A stretch of 64,000 bases of DNA from Streptomyces lomondensis (GTDB lineage: Bacteria > Actinomycetota > Actinomycetes > Streptomycetales > Streptomycetaceae): positions 186,001 to 250,000 of the forward strand of contig NZ_BMWC01000006.1 in assembly GCF_014651035.1 (NCBI RefSeq), in the 5' to 3' direction. Below the pieces are notes generated by a model, which did no database searches, was not told the origin of the DNA, and saw only the letters and a list, made by a program, of their open reading frames with translations. The position numbers and the translations under genes were made by a program. Positions 42,832 through 51,268 of this stretch are shown piece by piece; position 1 is the stretch's first letter, and the number at the start of each line of letters is the position of its first letter.

Positions 42832-43627
42832 CACGGTGGCCGACTCCGCACAGGCTCCCGCCGCGGTACGTCACGCGGAGGAGACGATGGGGACCGTCTT
42901 CTCCCTCGACGTCCGCGGCGGGGAACCGGCCGCCGTGCGAGCGGCCCTGGACGAGGTCGTCGCCGGACTGCACCGGGTCGACGAGGTGTTCAGCACCTAC
43001 CGCGAGGACAGCCAGGTCTCCCGGCTCCAGCGCGGTGAGCTGACCGTCGGCGAGTGCGATCCCGAGGTCGCCGAGGTCCTGGAGCTGGCCGCCGAGGCGG
43101 AGCGGCTGAGCGACGGCTGGTTCAGCACGTCGTACCAGGGCCGCCTCGACCCGACCGGCATCGTCAAGGGCTGGGCGGTCGAGCGGGCGGCACGGCGGCT
43201 GGCGGAGGTGCCCGGGGTGTGCGGGGTGAACATCAACGGCGGCGGCGACGTCCAGCTCCTCGGGACGCCGGGCTCGCAGCGGCCCTGGCGGGTCGGTGTC
43301 TCGGACCCGCTGCGTCCGGGCGGACTCGCGGCGGTCATCTCCGCGGCCGGCACGGACGAACTGTCCGTGGCCACGTCCGGTACGGCGGAGCGGGGCGCGC
43401 ACATCGTCGACCCGCGTACGGGTCGCTCCGCGGTGACCGACCTGGTCGCCGTGACGGTGGTGGGGCCTCGCCTGACGTGGGCGGACTGCTGGGCGACTGC
43501 GGCGTTCGCGATGGGGTCGCGGGAGGGCCTGGCGTGGCTGGAGTCGCTGCCGGATGTGGAGGCGCTGCTCATCACTGCCGGTGACGAGGTGCGCTGCACC
43601 GGCGGGCTGGCCGCACGACTGGGGTGA
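42824..43627 (+). CDS. apbE: FAD:protein FMN transferase
   Basis: The 267-residue enzyme transfers FMN from FAD to threonine of FMN_bind proteins. Motifs: ETMGTVFSLDV, VFSTYREDSQVSRL, LDPTGIVKGWAVERAARRL, VNINGGGDVQLLG and the metal-binding SVATSGTAERGAHIVDPRTG. GTG 42824 overlaps the preceding gene; GTG 42836 is the alternative. No signal peptide or lipobox is visible, unlike many ApbE lipoproteins, so flavinylation may take place in the cytoplasm. Confidence 0.92.
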   Translation: MADTVADSAQAPAAVRHAEETMGTVFSLDVRGGEPAAVRAALDEVVAGLHRVDEVFSTYREDSQVSRLQRGELTVGECDPEVAEVLELAAEAERLSDGWFSTSYQGRLDPTGIVKGWAVERAARRLAEVPGVCGVNINGGGDVQLLGTPGSQRPWRVGVSDPLRPGGLAAVISAAGTDELSVATSGTAERGAHIVDPRTGRSAVTDLVAVTVVGPRLTWADCWATAAFAMGSREGLAWLESLPDVEALLITAGDEVRCTGGLAARLG

Positions 43628-43641
43628 GTGAAGCCGACCCA

Positions 43642-43661
43642 GGGGCGCGGGGAACTGCGCG
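43642..43661 (+). repeat. Dispersed 20-bp element, copy 3
   Basis: GGGGCGCGGGGAACTGCGCG, in the 70-bp gap between the convergent apbE and argR stops. Confidence 0.9.
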
Positions 43662-43697
43662 ACCAGCCACAGCTCACCCGCACCCGGACGACGACAC

Positions 43698-44243
43698 TCA
43701 GTGCCCGTTCTGCGCCAGCCTCAGCAGATGATCCGCCAGCGCCTGCCCCCCGACCGGATCCCTGCTGATCAACAGCAACGTGTCGTCACCGGCGATCGTC
43801 CCCAGAATGTCGTGCAGCTCGGCCTGGTCGATCGCCGAGGCGAGGAACTGGGCCGCACCCGGCGGCGTACGCAGGACCACCAGATTCGCCGAAGCCTCCG
43901 CGGAGATCAGCAGCTCCTGCGAGAGCCGCCGCATCCGCTCCTCCTTCGCCGACCCGCCCAGCGGAGCCCGCGGCGTGCGGAACCCGCCCTCGCTCGGCAC
44001 CGCGTAGATCAGGTCGCCGTCGGCGTTGCGGATCTTCACCGCGTTCAGCTCGTCCAGGTCCCGGCTGAGCGTCGCCTGCGTGACGCTCAGCCCGTCGTCG
44101 GCGAGCAGCTTCGCCAGCTGGCTCTGCGACCTCACCGGCTGCCGGTTGAGGATGTCCACGATCCGGCGGTGGCGTGCGGTGCGGGTCTGCGGCACGGCGG
44201 GCCCGTTCGCCCCCGGCTGCTCGTGGTCCTGCGCCTGGCTCAT
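43698..44243 (-). CDS. argR: Arginine repressor
   Basis: The 181-residue protein has the ArgR winged-helix domain (RTARHRRIVDILNRQPVRSQSQLAKLLADDGLSVTQATLSRDLDELNAVKI) and the C-terminal arginine-binding hexamerisation domain (ILGTIAGDDTLLLISRD; GD-D bind arginine). It has about 20 extra N-terminal residues compared with E. coli. Last gene of argCJBDR, starting 7 bp after argD; it should bind the boxes before argC and argH. Confidence 0.95.
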   Translation of the reverse strand: MSQAQDHEQPGANGPAVPQTRTARHRRIVDILNRQPVRSQSQLAKLLADDGLSVTQATLSRDLDELNAVKIRNADGDLIYAVPSEGGFRTPRAPLGGSAKEERMRRLSQELLISAEASANLVVLRTPPGAAQFLASAIDQAELHDILGTIAGDDTLLLISRDPVGGQALADHLLRLAQNGH

Positions 44244-44250
44244 CGTCGTC

Positions 44251-45450
44251 TCATTCCCCGGATCGTCCGTCCCCGTTCACTGCCTGGAGGATGCCGGGCA
44301 GCGCGCCCAGGAACGCGTCCACCTCGTCGTCGCGCAGGTTCAGCGGCGGCATCAGCCGGACGACGTCGGGAGCGGGCACGTTCACCAGGAAACCGGCCTC
44401 CTGAGCCGCCTGGCGCACCTGCGGCGCGAGCGGCTCGGTGAGCACGATACCCAGGAGGAGACCCGCGCCCCGGACGAAATCGATCAACTGGTGGTGGAGG
44501 CCCTCGATCCCGTCCCGCAATGTCTCGCTCTGCCGCTTGACGTTCTCCAGCAACCCCTCGTTCTCGATGGTGTCGAGGACGGCGAGCCCGGCGGCGCAGG
44601 CGACGGGGTTGCCGCCGAAGGTCGTGCCGTGCTGGCCGGGCTGGAGCAGCTCCGCGGCCCGCCCGAAGGCGACGGTCGCGCCCAGCGGCAGCCCGCCGCC
44701 GAGCTGCTTGGCGAGGGTGACGACGTCGGGCAGGACGCCCTCGTGGGCCTGGTACTCGAACCAGTGCCCGGTCCGGCCGATGCCGGTCTGCACCTCGTCG
44801 AGCACGAGCAGCGCCCCGGTCGCGGCGGTGATCGCCCGGGCGGCCTTGAGATAGCCGGCGGGCGGTACGACGACGCCCAGTTCGCCCTGGATCGGCTCGA
44901 TGACGACGAGCGCGGTCTCCTCGGTGACCGCGGCGGCCAGGGCCTGCGCGTCGCCGAAGGGCACGTGCGTGACGTCGCCGGGCAGCGGCAGGAACGGCTC
45001 CCGCTTGCCGGGCTGGCCGGTCAGCGCCAGGGCGCCCATGGTCCGCCCGTGGAAGGCGCCCTCGGTGGCCACGACATGGGTCCGCCCGGTCAGCCGGCCG
45101 ATCTTGAAGGCGGCCTCGTTGGCCTCGGCGCCGGAGTTGCAGAAGAAGACTCTGCCGTCCCGGCCGAAGAGCCTCAGCAGCCGCTCTGCGAGGGCGACGG
45201 TCGGCTCGGCCATGAAGAAGTTGGAGACGTGGCCGAGGGAGCCGATCTGCCGGCTCACGGCCTCGACGACCGCCGGGTGGGCGTGACCGAGCGCGTTGGT
45301 GGCGATACCGCCGACGAAGTCGAGGTACTGCCTGCCGTCGGCGTCCCACACCGTGGTGCCCTCGCCGCGGACGAGGGGCAGCAGCGGGGTGCCGTAGTTG
45401 TTCATGAGCGCGCCCTGCCACCGCTGGGTGAGCTCCTCGTTGGCGGTCAT
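44251..45450 (-). CDS. argD: Acetylornithine aminotransferase
   Basis: The 399-residue class III PLP aminotransferase converts N-acetylglutamate semialdehyde and glutamate to N-acetylornithine. It has LDFVGGIATNALGHAHPAVVEAV, FFCNSGAEANEAAFKIGR, LLVLDEVQTGIGRTGHWF and the PLP lysine in VTLAKQLGGGLPLGATVAF. ATG 45450 overlaps the argB stop (ATGA). Confidence 0.96.
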   Translation of the reverse strand: MTANEELTQRWQGALMNNYGTPLLPLVRGEGTTVWDADGRQYLDFVGGIATNALGHAHPAVVEAVSRQIGSLGHVSNFFMAEPTVALAERLLRLFGRDGRVFFCNSGAEANEAAFKIGRLTGRTHVVATEGAFHGRTMGALALTGQPGKREPFLPLPGDVTHVPFGDAQALAAAVTEETALVVIEPIQGELGVVVPPAGYLKAARAITAATGALLVLDEVQTGIGRTGHWFEYQAHEGVLPDVVTLAKQLGGGLPLGATVAFGRAAELLQPGQHGTTFGGNPVACAAGLAVLDTIENEGLLENVKRQSETLRDGIEGLHHQLIDFVRGAGLLLGIVLTEPLAPQVRQAAQEAGFLVNVPAPDVVRLMPPLNLRDDEVDAFLGALPGILQAVNGDGRSGE

Positions 45451-46352
45451 ACGACGTCCCCCTTCTCGTCGGGCACGACCATCGTGCCGATGCCCTCGTC
45501 GGTGAAGATCTCCAGCAGGATCGAGTGCTGGACCCGGCCGTCGATGACCCGGGCGGTGGTGACGCCGTTGCGTACGGCGTGCAGGCAGCCCTCCATCTTC
45601 GGCACCATGCCGGACGACAGGTCCGGCAGCAGCCGCTCCAGCTCGGTGGCGGTGAGGCGGCTGATCACCTCGTCGCTGTGCGGCCAGTCCTCATAGAGGC
45701 CCTCGACGTCCGTGAGGACCATGAGGGTCTCGGCGCCCAGCGCGGCGGCGAGTGCCGCGGCCGCCGTATCGGCATTGACGTTGTAGACGTGTCCGTCGTC
45801 CTGGGAGCGGGCGATGGAGGAGACGACCGGGATGCGGCCGTCGGCGAGCAGGGCCTCGATCGCGCCCGTGTCGATCGCGGTGATCTCGCCCACCCGCCCG
45901 ATGTCGACGAGTTCGCCGTCGATCTCGGGCTGGTGCTTGGTGGCGGTGATGGTGTGCGCGTCCTCGCCGGTCAGGCCGACGGCGAGCGGCCCGTGCTGGT
46001 TGAGCAGCCCGACCAGTTCGCGCTGCACCTGACCGGCCAGCACCATGCGGACCACGTCCATGGCGTCCTCGGTGGTGACCCTGAGGCCGGCCTTGAACTC
46101 GCTGACGATGCCGTGCTGGTCGAGGGCAGCGCTGATCTGCGGTCCGCCGCCGTGCACGACGACCGGCTTGAGGCCGGCGTGGTGCAGGAAGACCACGTCC
46201 TGGGCGAAGGCGGCCTTGAGGTCCTCGTCGATCATGGCGTTGCCGCCGAACTTGATGACGACCGTCTTGCCGTTGTGCCGGACCAGCCAGGGCAGCGCCT
46301 CGATGAGGATCTGCGCCTTGGGCAGGGCGGTGTGCTTACGCGTAGTGCTCAT
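45447..46352 (-). CDS. argB: Acetylglutamate kinase
   Basis: The 301-residue amino acid kinase phosphorylates N-acetylglutamate. Motifs: VVIKFGGNAM, VVVHGGGPQISAALDQHGI, YNVNADTAAAALAAALGAETLMVLTDVEGLY, GMVPKMEGCLHAVRNGV. The N-terminal helix (KAQILIEALPWLVRH) fits arginine-sensitive hexameric enzymes, so feedback inhibition by arginine is likely. ATG 46352 overlaps the argJ stop. Confidence 0.96.
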   Translation of the reverse strand: MSTTRKHTALPKAQILIEALPWLVRHNGKTVVIKFGGNAMIDEDLKAAFAQDVVFLHHAGLKPVVVHGGGPQISAALDQHGIVSEFKAGLRVTTEDAMDVVRMVLAGQVQRELVGLLNQHGPLAVGLTGEDAHTITATKHQPEIDGELVDIGRVGEITAIDTGAIEALLADGRIPVVSSIARSQDDGHVYNVNADTAAAALAAALGAETLMVLTDVEGLYEDWPHSDEVISRLTATELERLLPDLSSGMVPKMEGCLHAVRNGVTTARVIDGRVQHSILLEIFTDEGIGTMVVPDEKGDVV

Positions 46353-47500
46353 GACGAGTAGGCGCTGTTCTCGTGGACGTAGTCGGCGGTGAGGTCGTTG
46401 GTCCAGATGGTGGCGGTCTCGGACCCGGCGGCGAGGTCGGCGACGATGTGCACCTCGCGGTAGCGCATGTCGACCTTCTCGCGGTCCTCGCCGACGCCGC
46501 CGTTCTTGCAGACCCAGACGCCGTTGATGGCGACGTTGAGCCGGTCCGGCTCGAAGACGGCCTGCGTGGTGCCGATCGCGGAGAGCACCCGGCCCCAGTT
46601 GGGGTCCTCGCCGTGGATGGCGCACTTGAGGAGGTTGTTGCGGGCGATGGAGCGGCCCACCTCGACGGCGTCGTCCTCGGTGGCGGCGTTGATCACCTCG
46701 ACCTTGATGTCCTTGCTGGCGCCCTCGGCGTCCCGGATGAGCTGCTGGCCGAGGTCGTCGCAGACCTGCCGGACGGCCTCCGCGAACTCCTCGTACTCCG
46801 GGGTGACGCCGGCGGCGCCGGAGGCGAGCAGCAGCACGGTGTCGTTGGTGGACATGCAGCCGTCGGAGTCGACCCGGTCGAAGGTCGTACGGGTGGCCGC
46901 CCGCAGCGCCTTGTCCAGTACGTCGTTGTCCAGGTCGGCGTCGGTGGTGAGGACGACGAGCATGGTGGCGAGGCCGGGGGCGAGCATGCCGGCGCCCTTG
47001 GCCATGCCACCGACGGTCCAGCCGTCCTTCGTCACGACGGAGGTCTTGTGGACGGTGTCGGTGGTCTTGATGGCGATGGCGGCCTTCTCACCGCCGTGCT
47101 CGCTCAGGGACGCGGCGGCCTTCTCGACGCCCGGGAGCAGCTTGTCCATGGGGAGGAGGACGCCGATGAGGCCGGTCGAGCAGACGGCGACCTCGATGGC
47201 GCCCCGCCCGAGGACCTCGGCGACCTTCTCGGCGGTGGCGTGCGTGTCCTGGAAGCCCTTCGGTCCCGTACAGGCGTTGGCGCCGCCGGAGTTGAGGACG
47301 ACGGCGGACACCTGGCCGCTCTCCAGGACCTGCTCGGACCAGAGCACCGGTGCGGCCTTCACGCGGTTGGAGGTGAAGACGCCGGCGGCGGCGCGGCGGG
47401 GGCCGGTGTTGACCACCAGGGCCAGGTCGGGATTGCCGTTCTCCTTGATCCCGGCGGCGATGCCCGCCGCCGTGAATCCCTTCGCTGCCGTCACGCTCAC
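46349..47500 (-). CDS. argJ: Glutamate N-acetyltransferase / ornithine acetyltransferase
   Basis: The 383-residue protein recycles acetyl groups from acetylornithine to glutamate. The self-cleavage site is visible in GMAKGAGMLAPGLATMLVVLTTDA, where the nucleophilic Thr follows LA. Other motifs: GVFTSNRVKAAPVLW, NSGGANACTGPKG, STGLIGVLLPMDKL, NDTVLLLASG and ARNNLLKCAIHGEDPNWGRVL. GTG 47500 overlaps the argC stop. Its presence means a cyclic arginine pathway; whether it also uses acetyl-CoA is not visible. Confidence 0.96.
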   Translation of the reverse strand: MSVTAAKGFTAAGIAAGIKENGNPDLALVVNTGPRRAAAGVFTSNRVKAAPVLWSEQVLESGQVSAVVLNSGGANACTGPKGFQDTHATAEKVAEVLGRGAIEVAVCSTGLIGVLLPMDKLLPGVEKAAASLSEHGGEKAAIAIKTTDTVHKTSVVTKDGWTVGGMAKGAGMLAPGLATMLVVLTTDADLDNDVLDKALRAATRTTFDRVDSDGCMSTNDTVLLLASGAAGVTPEYEEFAEAVRQVCDDLGQQLIRDAEGASKDIKVEVINAATEDDAVEVGRSIARNNLLKCAIHGEDPNWGRVLSAIGTTQAVFEPDRLNVAINGVWVCKNGGVGEDREKVDMRYREVHIVADLAAGSETATIWTNDLTADYVHENSAYSS

Positions 47501-48525
47501 GGCGCAACTCCGATCGTCGTCAGTCCGGTGGTCTCGTCGAGACCGAGGGCGATGTTCATGCTCTGGACGGCGCCGCCCGCGGTGCCCTTGGTGAGGTTGT
47601 CGATGGCGCTGATCACGATGATCCGTCCGGCGGCCTCGTCGTACGCGACCTGCATCTGAACGGCGTTCGAACCGTAGACGGACGCCGTGGCGGGCCACTG
47701 CCCCTCGGGGAGCAGGTGCACGAACGGCTCGTCGGCGCAGGCCTTCTCGTAGGCGGCGCGCAGGGACTCGCCCGTGACGCCGTCCTTGGCGGCGGCGCTG
47801 CACGTGGCGAGGATGCCGCGGGGCATCGGTGCGAGGGTCGGCGTGAAGGACACGGTGACCGGCCCGCCGGCGGCCGCGCTGAGGTTCTGGGTGATCTCCG
47901 GGGTGTGCCGGTGCACGCCGCCGACGCCGTAGGGGGACATCGACCCCATGACCTCGCTGCCCAGCAGGTGCGGCTTGGGCGCCTTGCCCGCGCCGGAGGT
48001 GCCGGACGCGGCGACGATCACGGCCTCGGGCTCGGCGAGGCCCGCGGCGTACGCCGGGTGGAGGGCGAGGGAGACGGCGGTCGGGTAGCAGCCGGGCACC
48101 GCGATGCGCTTGGACCCCTCCAGCGCGGCGCGGGCACCCGGCAGTTCGGGAAGGCCGTAGGGCCAGGTTCCGGCGTGGGGCGAGCCGTAGAACTTCTCCC
48201 AGGCGGCGGCGTCCGTCAGCCGGAAGTCGGCGCCCATGTCGATCACCAGCACGTCCGGCCCGAGCCGCTCGGCGACGGCGGCGGACTGCCCGTGCGGCAG
48301 CGCGAGGAAGACGACGTCGTGACCGGCGAGGACCTCGGGGGTGGTCTCCTGGAGCACTCGGCCGGCCAGGGGCAGCAGGTGCGGCTGGAGCGCACCGAGC
48401 CGCTGCCCGGCGTTGGAGTTGCCGGTCAGGGCACCGATCTCGACCTCGGGGTGCGCCAGGAGCAGACGCAGCAGTTCCCCGCCCGCGTATCCACTCGCTC
48501 CGGCCACTGCCGCACGTACCGCCAT
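47497..48525 (-). CDS. argC: N-acetyl-gamma-glutamyl-phosphate reductase
   Basis: The 342-residue NADPH enzyme has the Rossmann start VRAAVAGASGYAGGELLRLLLAHPEVEI, the catalytic Cys in VPGCYPTAVSLAL, ASGTSGAGKAPKP and GGVHRHTPEI. ATG 48525 has GGAGG upstream; the open frame extends 18 codons further but through the operator. First gene of argCJBDR, with an ARG box 40 bp upstream. Confidence 0.96.
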   Translation of the reverse strand: MAVRAAVAGASGYAGGELLRLLLAHPEVEIGALTGNSNAGQRLGALQPHLLPLAGRVLQETTPEVLAGHDVVFLALPHGQSAAVAERLGPDVLVIDMGADFRLTDAAAWEKFYGSPHAGTWPYGLPELPGARAALEGSKRIAVPGCYPTAVSLALHPAYAAGLAEPEAVIVAASGTSGAGKAPKPHLLGSEVMGSMSPYGVGGVHRHTPEITQNLSAAAGGPVTVSFTPTLAPMPRGILATCSAAAKDGVTGESLRAAYEKACADEPFVHLLPEGQWPATASVYGSNAVQMQVAYDEAAGRIIVISAIDNLTKGTAGGAVQSMNIALGLDETTGLTTIGVAP

Positions 48526-48564
48526 GGAATCCTCCTCCTCAGAGGGCATGACTATACGTTTCGC

Positions 48565-48578
48565 TGCACGTTTATGCA
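48565..48578. promoter_or_regulatory. ARG box of the argCJBDR operon
   Basis: TGCACGTTTATGCA (reads TGCATAAACGTGCA on the coding strand), matching the TGCATGATTATGCA box before argH in its TGCAT/TGCA ends. It lies about 40 bp upstream of argC. AT-rich flanks (ACTATACGTTT) probably include a second half-box and the -10 region. Confidence 0.7.
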
Positions 48579-48601
48579 ATCTTTTCCGTGACCATGCACG
48601 A

Positions 48602-48632
48602 GTGGGCCGCTGCCCGGAGGACAGCGGCCCAC
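48602..48632. terminator. Terminator of the arabinofuranosidase gene
   Basis: An 11-bp stem (48602-48612 with 48622-48632), 15 bp after the GH51 stop, separating it from the argC promoter. Confidence 0.75.
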
Positions 48633-48647
48633 GAGAGGAAGCGAGTG

Positions 48648-51131
48648 TTACCTCTGCTTGATCCTCAGGAACGTCACGGAGTTCGCCGGGAAGGTGTAGG
48701 TGAACTTCGCGGCCACGCCCCGGAAGGTGGACGTCACCGGCGTCACCGGCGTGTCCGTCTCGGTGTTCACCGCGTTCTCGTCGGCGGCCAGCGTCGTCAC
48801 GCGGGCGGTGGACGCGACCTTCGCGCCGCCCAGGTCGACGGCCGTGCGGGCCTCGGCGGACTGGGCGTTGACGACCTTGACGATCAGGTCACCGGTCTTC
48901 GCGTCCTTGGTGACGACCTGGCGGAACGGCTCGGCCGGCTTGTCGTCCTTGAAGCTGCCCCACTCCTTGCCGTCCAGGAACAGCGTGACCTGGCGGCCGC
49001 GCACCTTGATGTCGATGTCGTAGGCGCGGCCCGTCTCGATCGACCCGGCCTTGGTCATCAGCGTGCCCTTGCCGCCGTCGACGGCCTGCTCGATCGCGGA
49101 CTGGGTGTTGTTCCAGCCGCCCAGGTTCCACCAGTAGTAGTTGCCGGTGTCCTTGACGCCGAAGGCGACGAGGAAGCCCTCCTTGCCGGACTTCTTGGTG
49201 GCCTTCACATGCAGGTCGTAGTCCTTCCAGGCCGGGTCGCCCGCCGTGACCATGGTGTTCTCGGCGGCGACGTCCGTCTGGACGTACTGCCCGTCCTGGA
49301 TGCTCCAGCTGCCGGCGCCGCTGTGCTTCCACTTCGAGGCGTCACCGGAGAAGTCGTCGCTGAGCAGGGTGGAGCCGTCCGCCGAGGTGACCTTCACGTC
49401 GTCGTACGCGGCGCTGGTCGCCCAGGTGGACAGGCCGACGGCGCCGGTGATGGGGCCGCTGACGTCCGGCGTGGTGGTGGCCTTCGACGGGACCACGCGG
49501 TCGCCGACGTTGGTCATGAACAGCTTCTGGACCTCGTAGTTGGCCGAGTTCCAGGAGGCCCGGTTGTTGAACCAGATCATGTCCGGCCGCCACTGCACGT
49601 AGTCCTCGTTGGCGAGCAGCGGGGCGTACGAGGCGAGCTTGACGATGTCCGCGTTGCGCTCCAGGCCGGTCATGAACGCGGCTTCGGAGAGGCCGTTCTT
49701 CCAGGCGTTGCCCTGGGAGGCGTACTCACCGAGGAAGACCTTGGGGCCGTTCCTGTCGTAGGAGTCGTAGCGGTCGTTGTTCTGGAGGAACCAGTTCGGG
49801 CTGTTGTAGTAGTGCTCGTCGACCATGTCGACCTTGCCCTCGCGGTTGAGCTGCCACGCGGTGTCGAAGGTCGTGCCGGCGTCGTCCGGGCCCGAGTTGG
49901 AGATGACGGTGATGTCCGGGTACTTCGCCTTGATGGCGGCCTCGAACTTCTGGAAGCGGGCGAAGAACTCCTTCGGGAGGTTCTCCTCGTTGCCGACGCC
50001 GATGTGGGTCAGGTGGAAGGGCTTGGGGTGCCCCATCTCGGCGCGGACCTTGCCCCACTTGGAGGTCGCCGGGCCGTTGGCGAACTCGATGAGGTCGAGG
50101 GTGTCCTGGATGTGCCGCTTGAGCAGGGCCTCGTCGTCGGTGGCCCGGTTCTGGCCGCAGCCGGTCACCAGGGCCGGGACGACGGGCAGCGGCATGGCGC
50201 CGATGTCCTCGGAGAAGCGGAAGTACTCGTAGTAGCCGAGGCCGTAGCTCTGGTTGTAGCCCCAGAAGTTGGCGTTGGTGGCGCGCTGCTCTACGGGTCC
50301 GATGGTGTCCTTCCACTGGTAGCTGCGCTTGCGCTGCCAGTTCGAGGCCTCGCTGTAGTCCTCCATGGAGCCGGTGTTGACCAGGCAGCCGCCGGGGAAG
50401 CGCACGAAGCCGGGCTTCAGCGCGGCGATCTTCTCGGCGAGGTCCTTGCGCAGGCCGTTCGGCTGGTTCTTGTAGGTGTCGCGCGGGAAGAGCGATATCT
50501 CGTCGAGCGCGGCGGCGTTCGTGGCGGCGACGGCGAGGCGGCCGCGGTTGCTGGTGCGGGTCGCGGTGAAGGTGCCCTTGTACTTGGCCCAGCCGCCCTT
50601 CACGGCCACCTGGCGGGCGGTGGCCAGGCTGCCCGCGGCGTCCTTCAACGAGACGGTGAGCGTGGTGCCGCTCTCGGCGCGGGCCCACACGGAGAAGTCG
50701 TACTTCTTGCCCTCCTCGACCCGGATGCCGGTGTTGTAGCCGGCGTTCGTGACGGAGGAACCGGCGCCCAAGGAGAGGTAGTTGCGGTTGCGCTCGTTGA
50801 GCCGGCCGGCGTCGTTCACGACCTGGGCCGTGCCGGAGACCGCCCAGGAGGTCAGCGGGGTGTAGGAGCCGTTGTCGGCGGTGGAGTACTCGAAGGAGCG
50901 GTTCTGCACGAGCTCGGCGTACAGACCGCCGTCGGCGGCGCGGTTGATGTCCTCGAAGAAGACGCCGTACATCGTGTCGTCGATCGCGGCGCCCTGGGCG
51001 GACGGGTCGACGGTGATCGCGTAGTCGGTGACGTCCTCGGCGTGCGCGGGGGCCGGTACGAGGGCTGCTGCCGTCAGGAGGGCGGTGGCCGTGAGACCCA
51101 CTCTCCATCGGGTGCGGGCGGTGCGTGGCAT
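48648..51131 (-). CDS. Secreted GH51 alpha-L-arabinofuranosidase with inserted LamG-like module
   Basis: The 827-residue protein has a signal peptide (TATALLTAAALVPAPAHA), the GH51 start YGVFFEDINRAADGGLYAELVQNRSFE, a carbohydrate-binding-like segment (about 90-200), and the catalytic barrel. The acid/base Glu is in IGVGNEENLPKEFF and the nucleophile Glu in VFLGEYASQG. Between the barrel and the C-terminal beta domain lies a concanavalin-like module of about 170 residues (LLSDDFSGDASKWKHSGAGSWSIQDGQYVQT...). It should release arabinose from plant polysaccharides outside the cell. ATG 51131 has GGAG upstream; paired TTCGAA sites lie in its promoter. Confidence 0.88.
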   Translation of the reverse strand: MPRTARTRWRVGLTATALLTAAALVPAPAHAEDVTDYAITVDPSAQGAAIDDTMYGVFFEDINRAADGGLYAELVQNRSFEYSTADNGSYTPLTSWAVSGTAQVVNDAGRLNERNRNYLSLGAGSSVTNAGYNTGIRVEEGKKYDFSVWARAESGTTLTVSLKDAAGSLATARQVAVKGGWAKYKGTFTATRTSNRGRLAVAATNAAALDEISLFPRDTYKNQPNGLRKDLAEKIAALKPGFVRFPGGCLVNTGSMEDYSEASNWQRKRSYQWKDTIGPVEQRATNANFWGYNQSYGLGYYEYFRFSEDIGAMPLPVVPALVTGCGQNRATDDEALLKRHIQDTLDLIEFANGPATSKWGKVRAEMGHPKPFHLTHIGVGNEENLPKEFFARFQKFEAAIKAKYPDITVISNSGPDDAGTTFDTAWQLNREGKVDMVDEHYYNSPNWFLQNNDRYDSYDRNGPKVFLGEYASQGNAWKNGLSEAAFMTGLERNADIVKLASYAPLLANEDYVQWRPDMIWFNNRASWNSANYEVQKLFMTNVGDRVVPSKATTTPDVSGPITGAVGLSTWATSAAYDDVKVTSADGSTLLSDDFSGDASKWKHSGAGSWSIQDGQYVQTDVAAENTMVTAGDPAWKDYDLHVKATKKSGKEGFLVAFGVKDTGNYYWWNLGGWNNTQSAIEQAVDGGKGTLMTKAGSIETGRAYDIDIKVRGRQVTLFLDGKEWGSFKDDKPAEPFRQVVTKDAKTGDLIVKVVNAQSAEARTAVDLGGAKVASTARVTTLAADENAVNTETDTPVTPVTSTFRGVAAKFTYTFPANSVTFLRIKQR

Positions 51132-51162
51132 GGATACTCCGCGGCTCTCTGGTAGAGGAGTG

Positions 51163-51195
51163 TTCGAAATATCAGACATTGATCAGCACTTCGAA
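51163..51195. promoter_or_regulatory. Paired TTCGAA sites upstream of the arabinofuranosidase gene
   Basis: TGTTCGAA (51161-51168) and its inverted counterpart TTCGAACG (51190-51197), centres 27 bp apart, in an AT-richer patch 30-65 bp before the start. It looks like an operator for a sugar-responsive repressor, and the pair also faces the DUF6314 gene on the other side. Confidence 0.4.
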
Positions 51196-51268
51196 CGGCA
51201 AGATAGGGAGGAGGCGAGGGCACGTCAATGGGTCGCGCAGCAACGGATGGGACGGAGAGCGGGAGAAG

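Noticed and set aside
48588..51155. 855-codon plus-strand frame over the arabinofuranosidase gene
   Set aside because: Antisense to a well-supported GH51 enzyme and without protein-like features.
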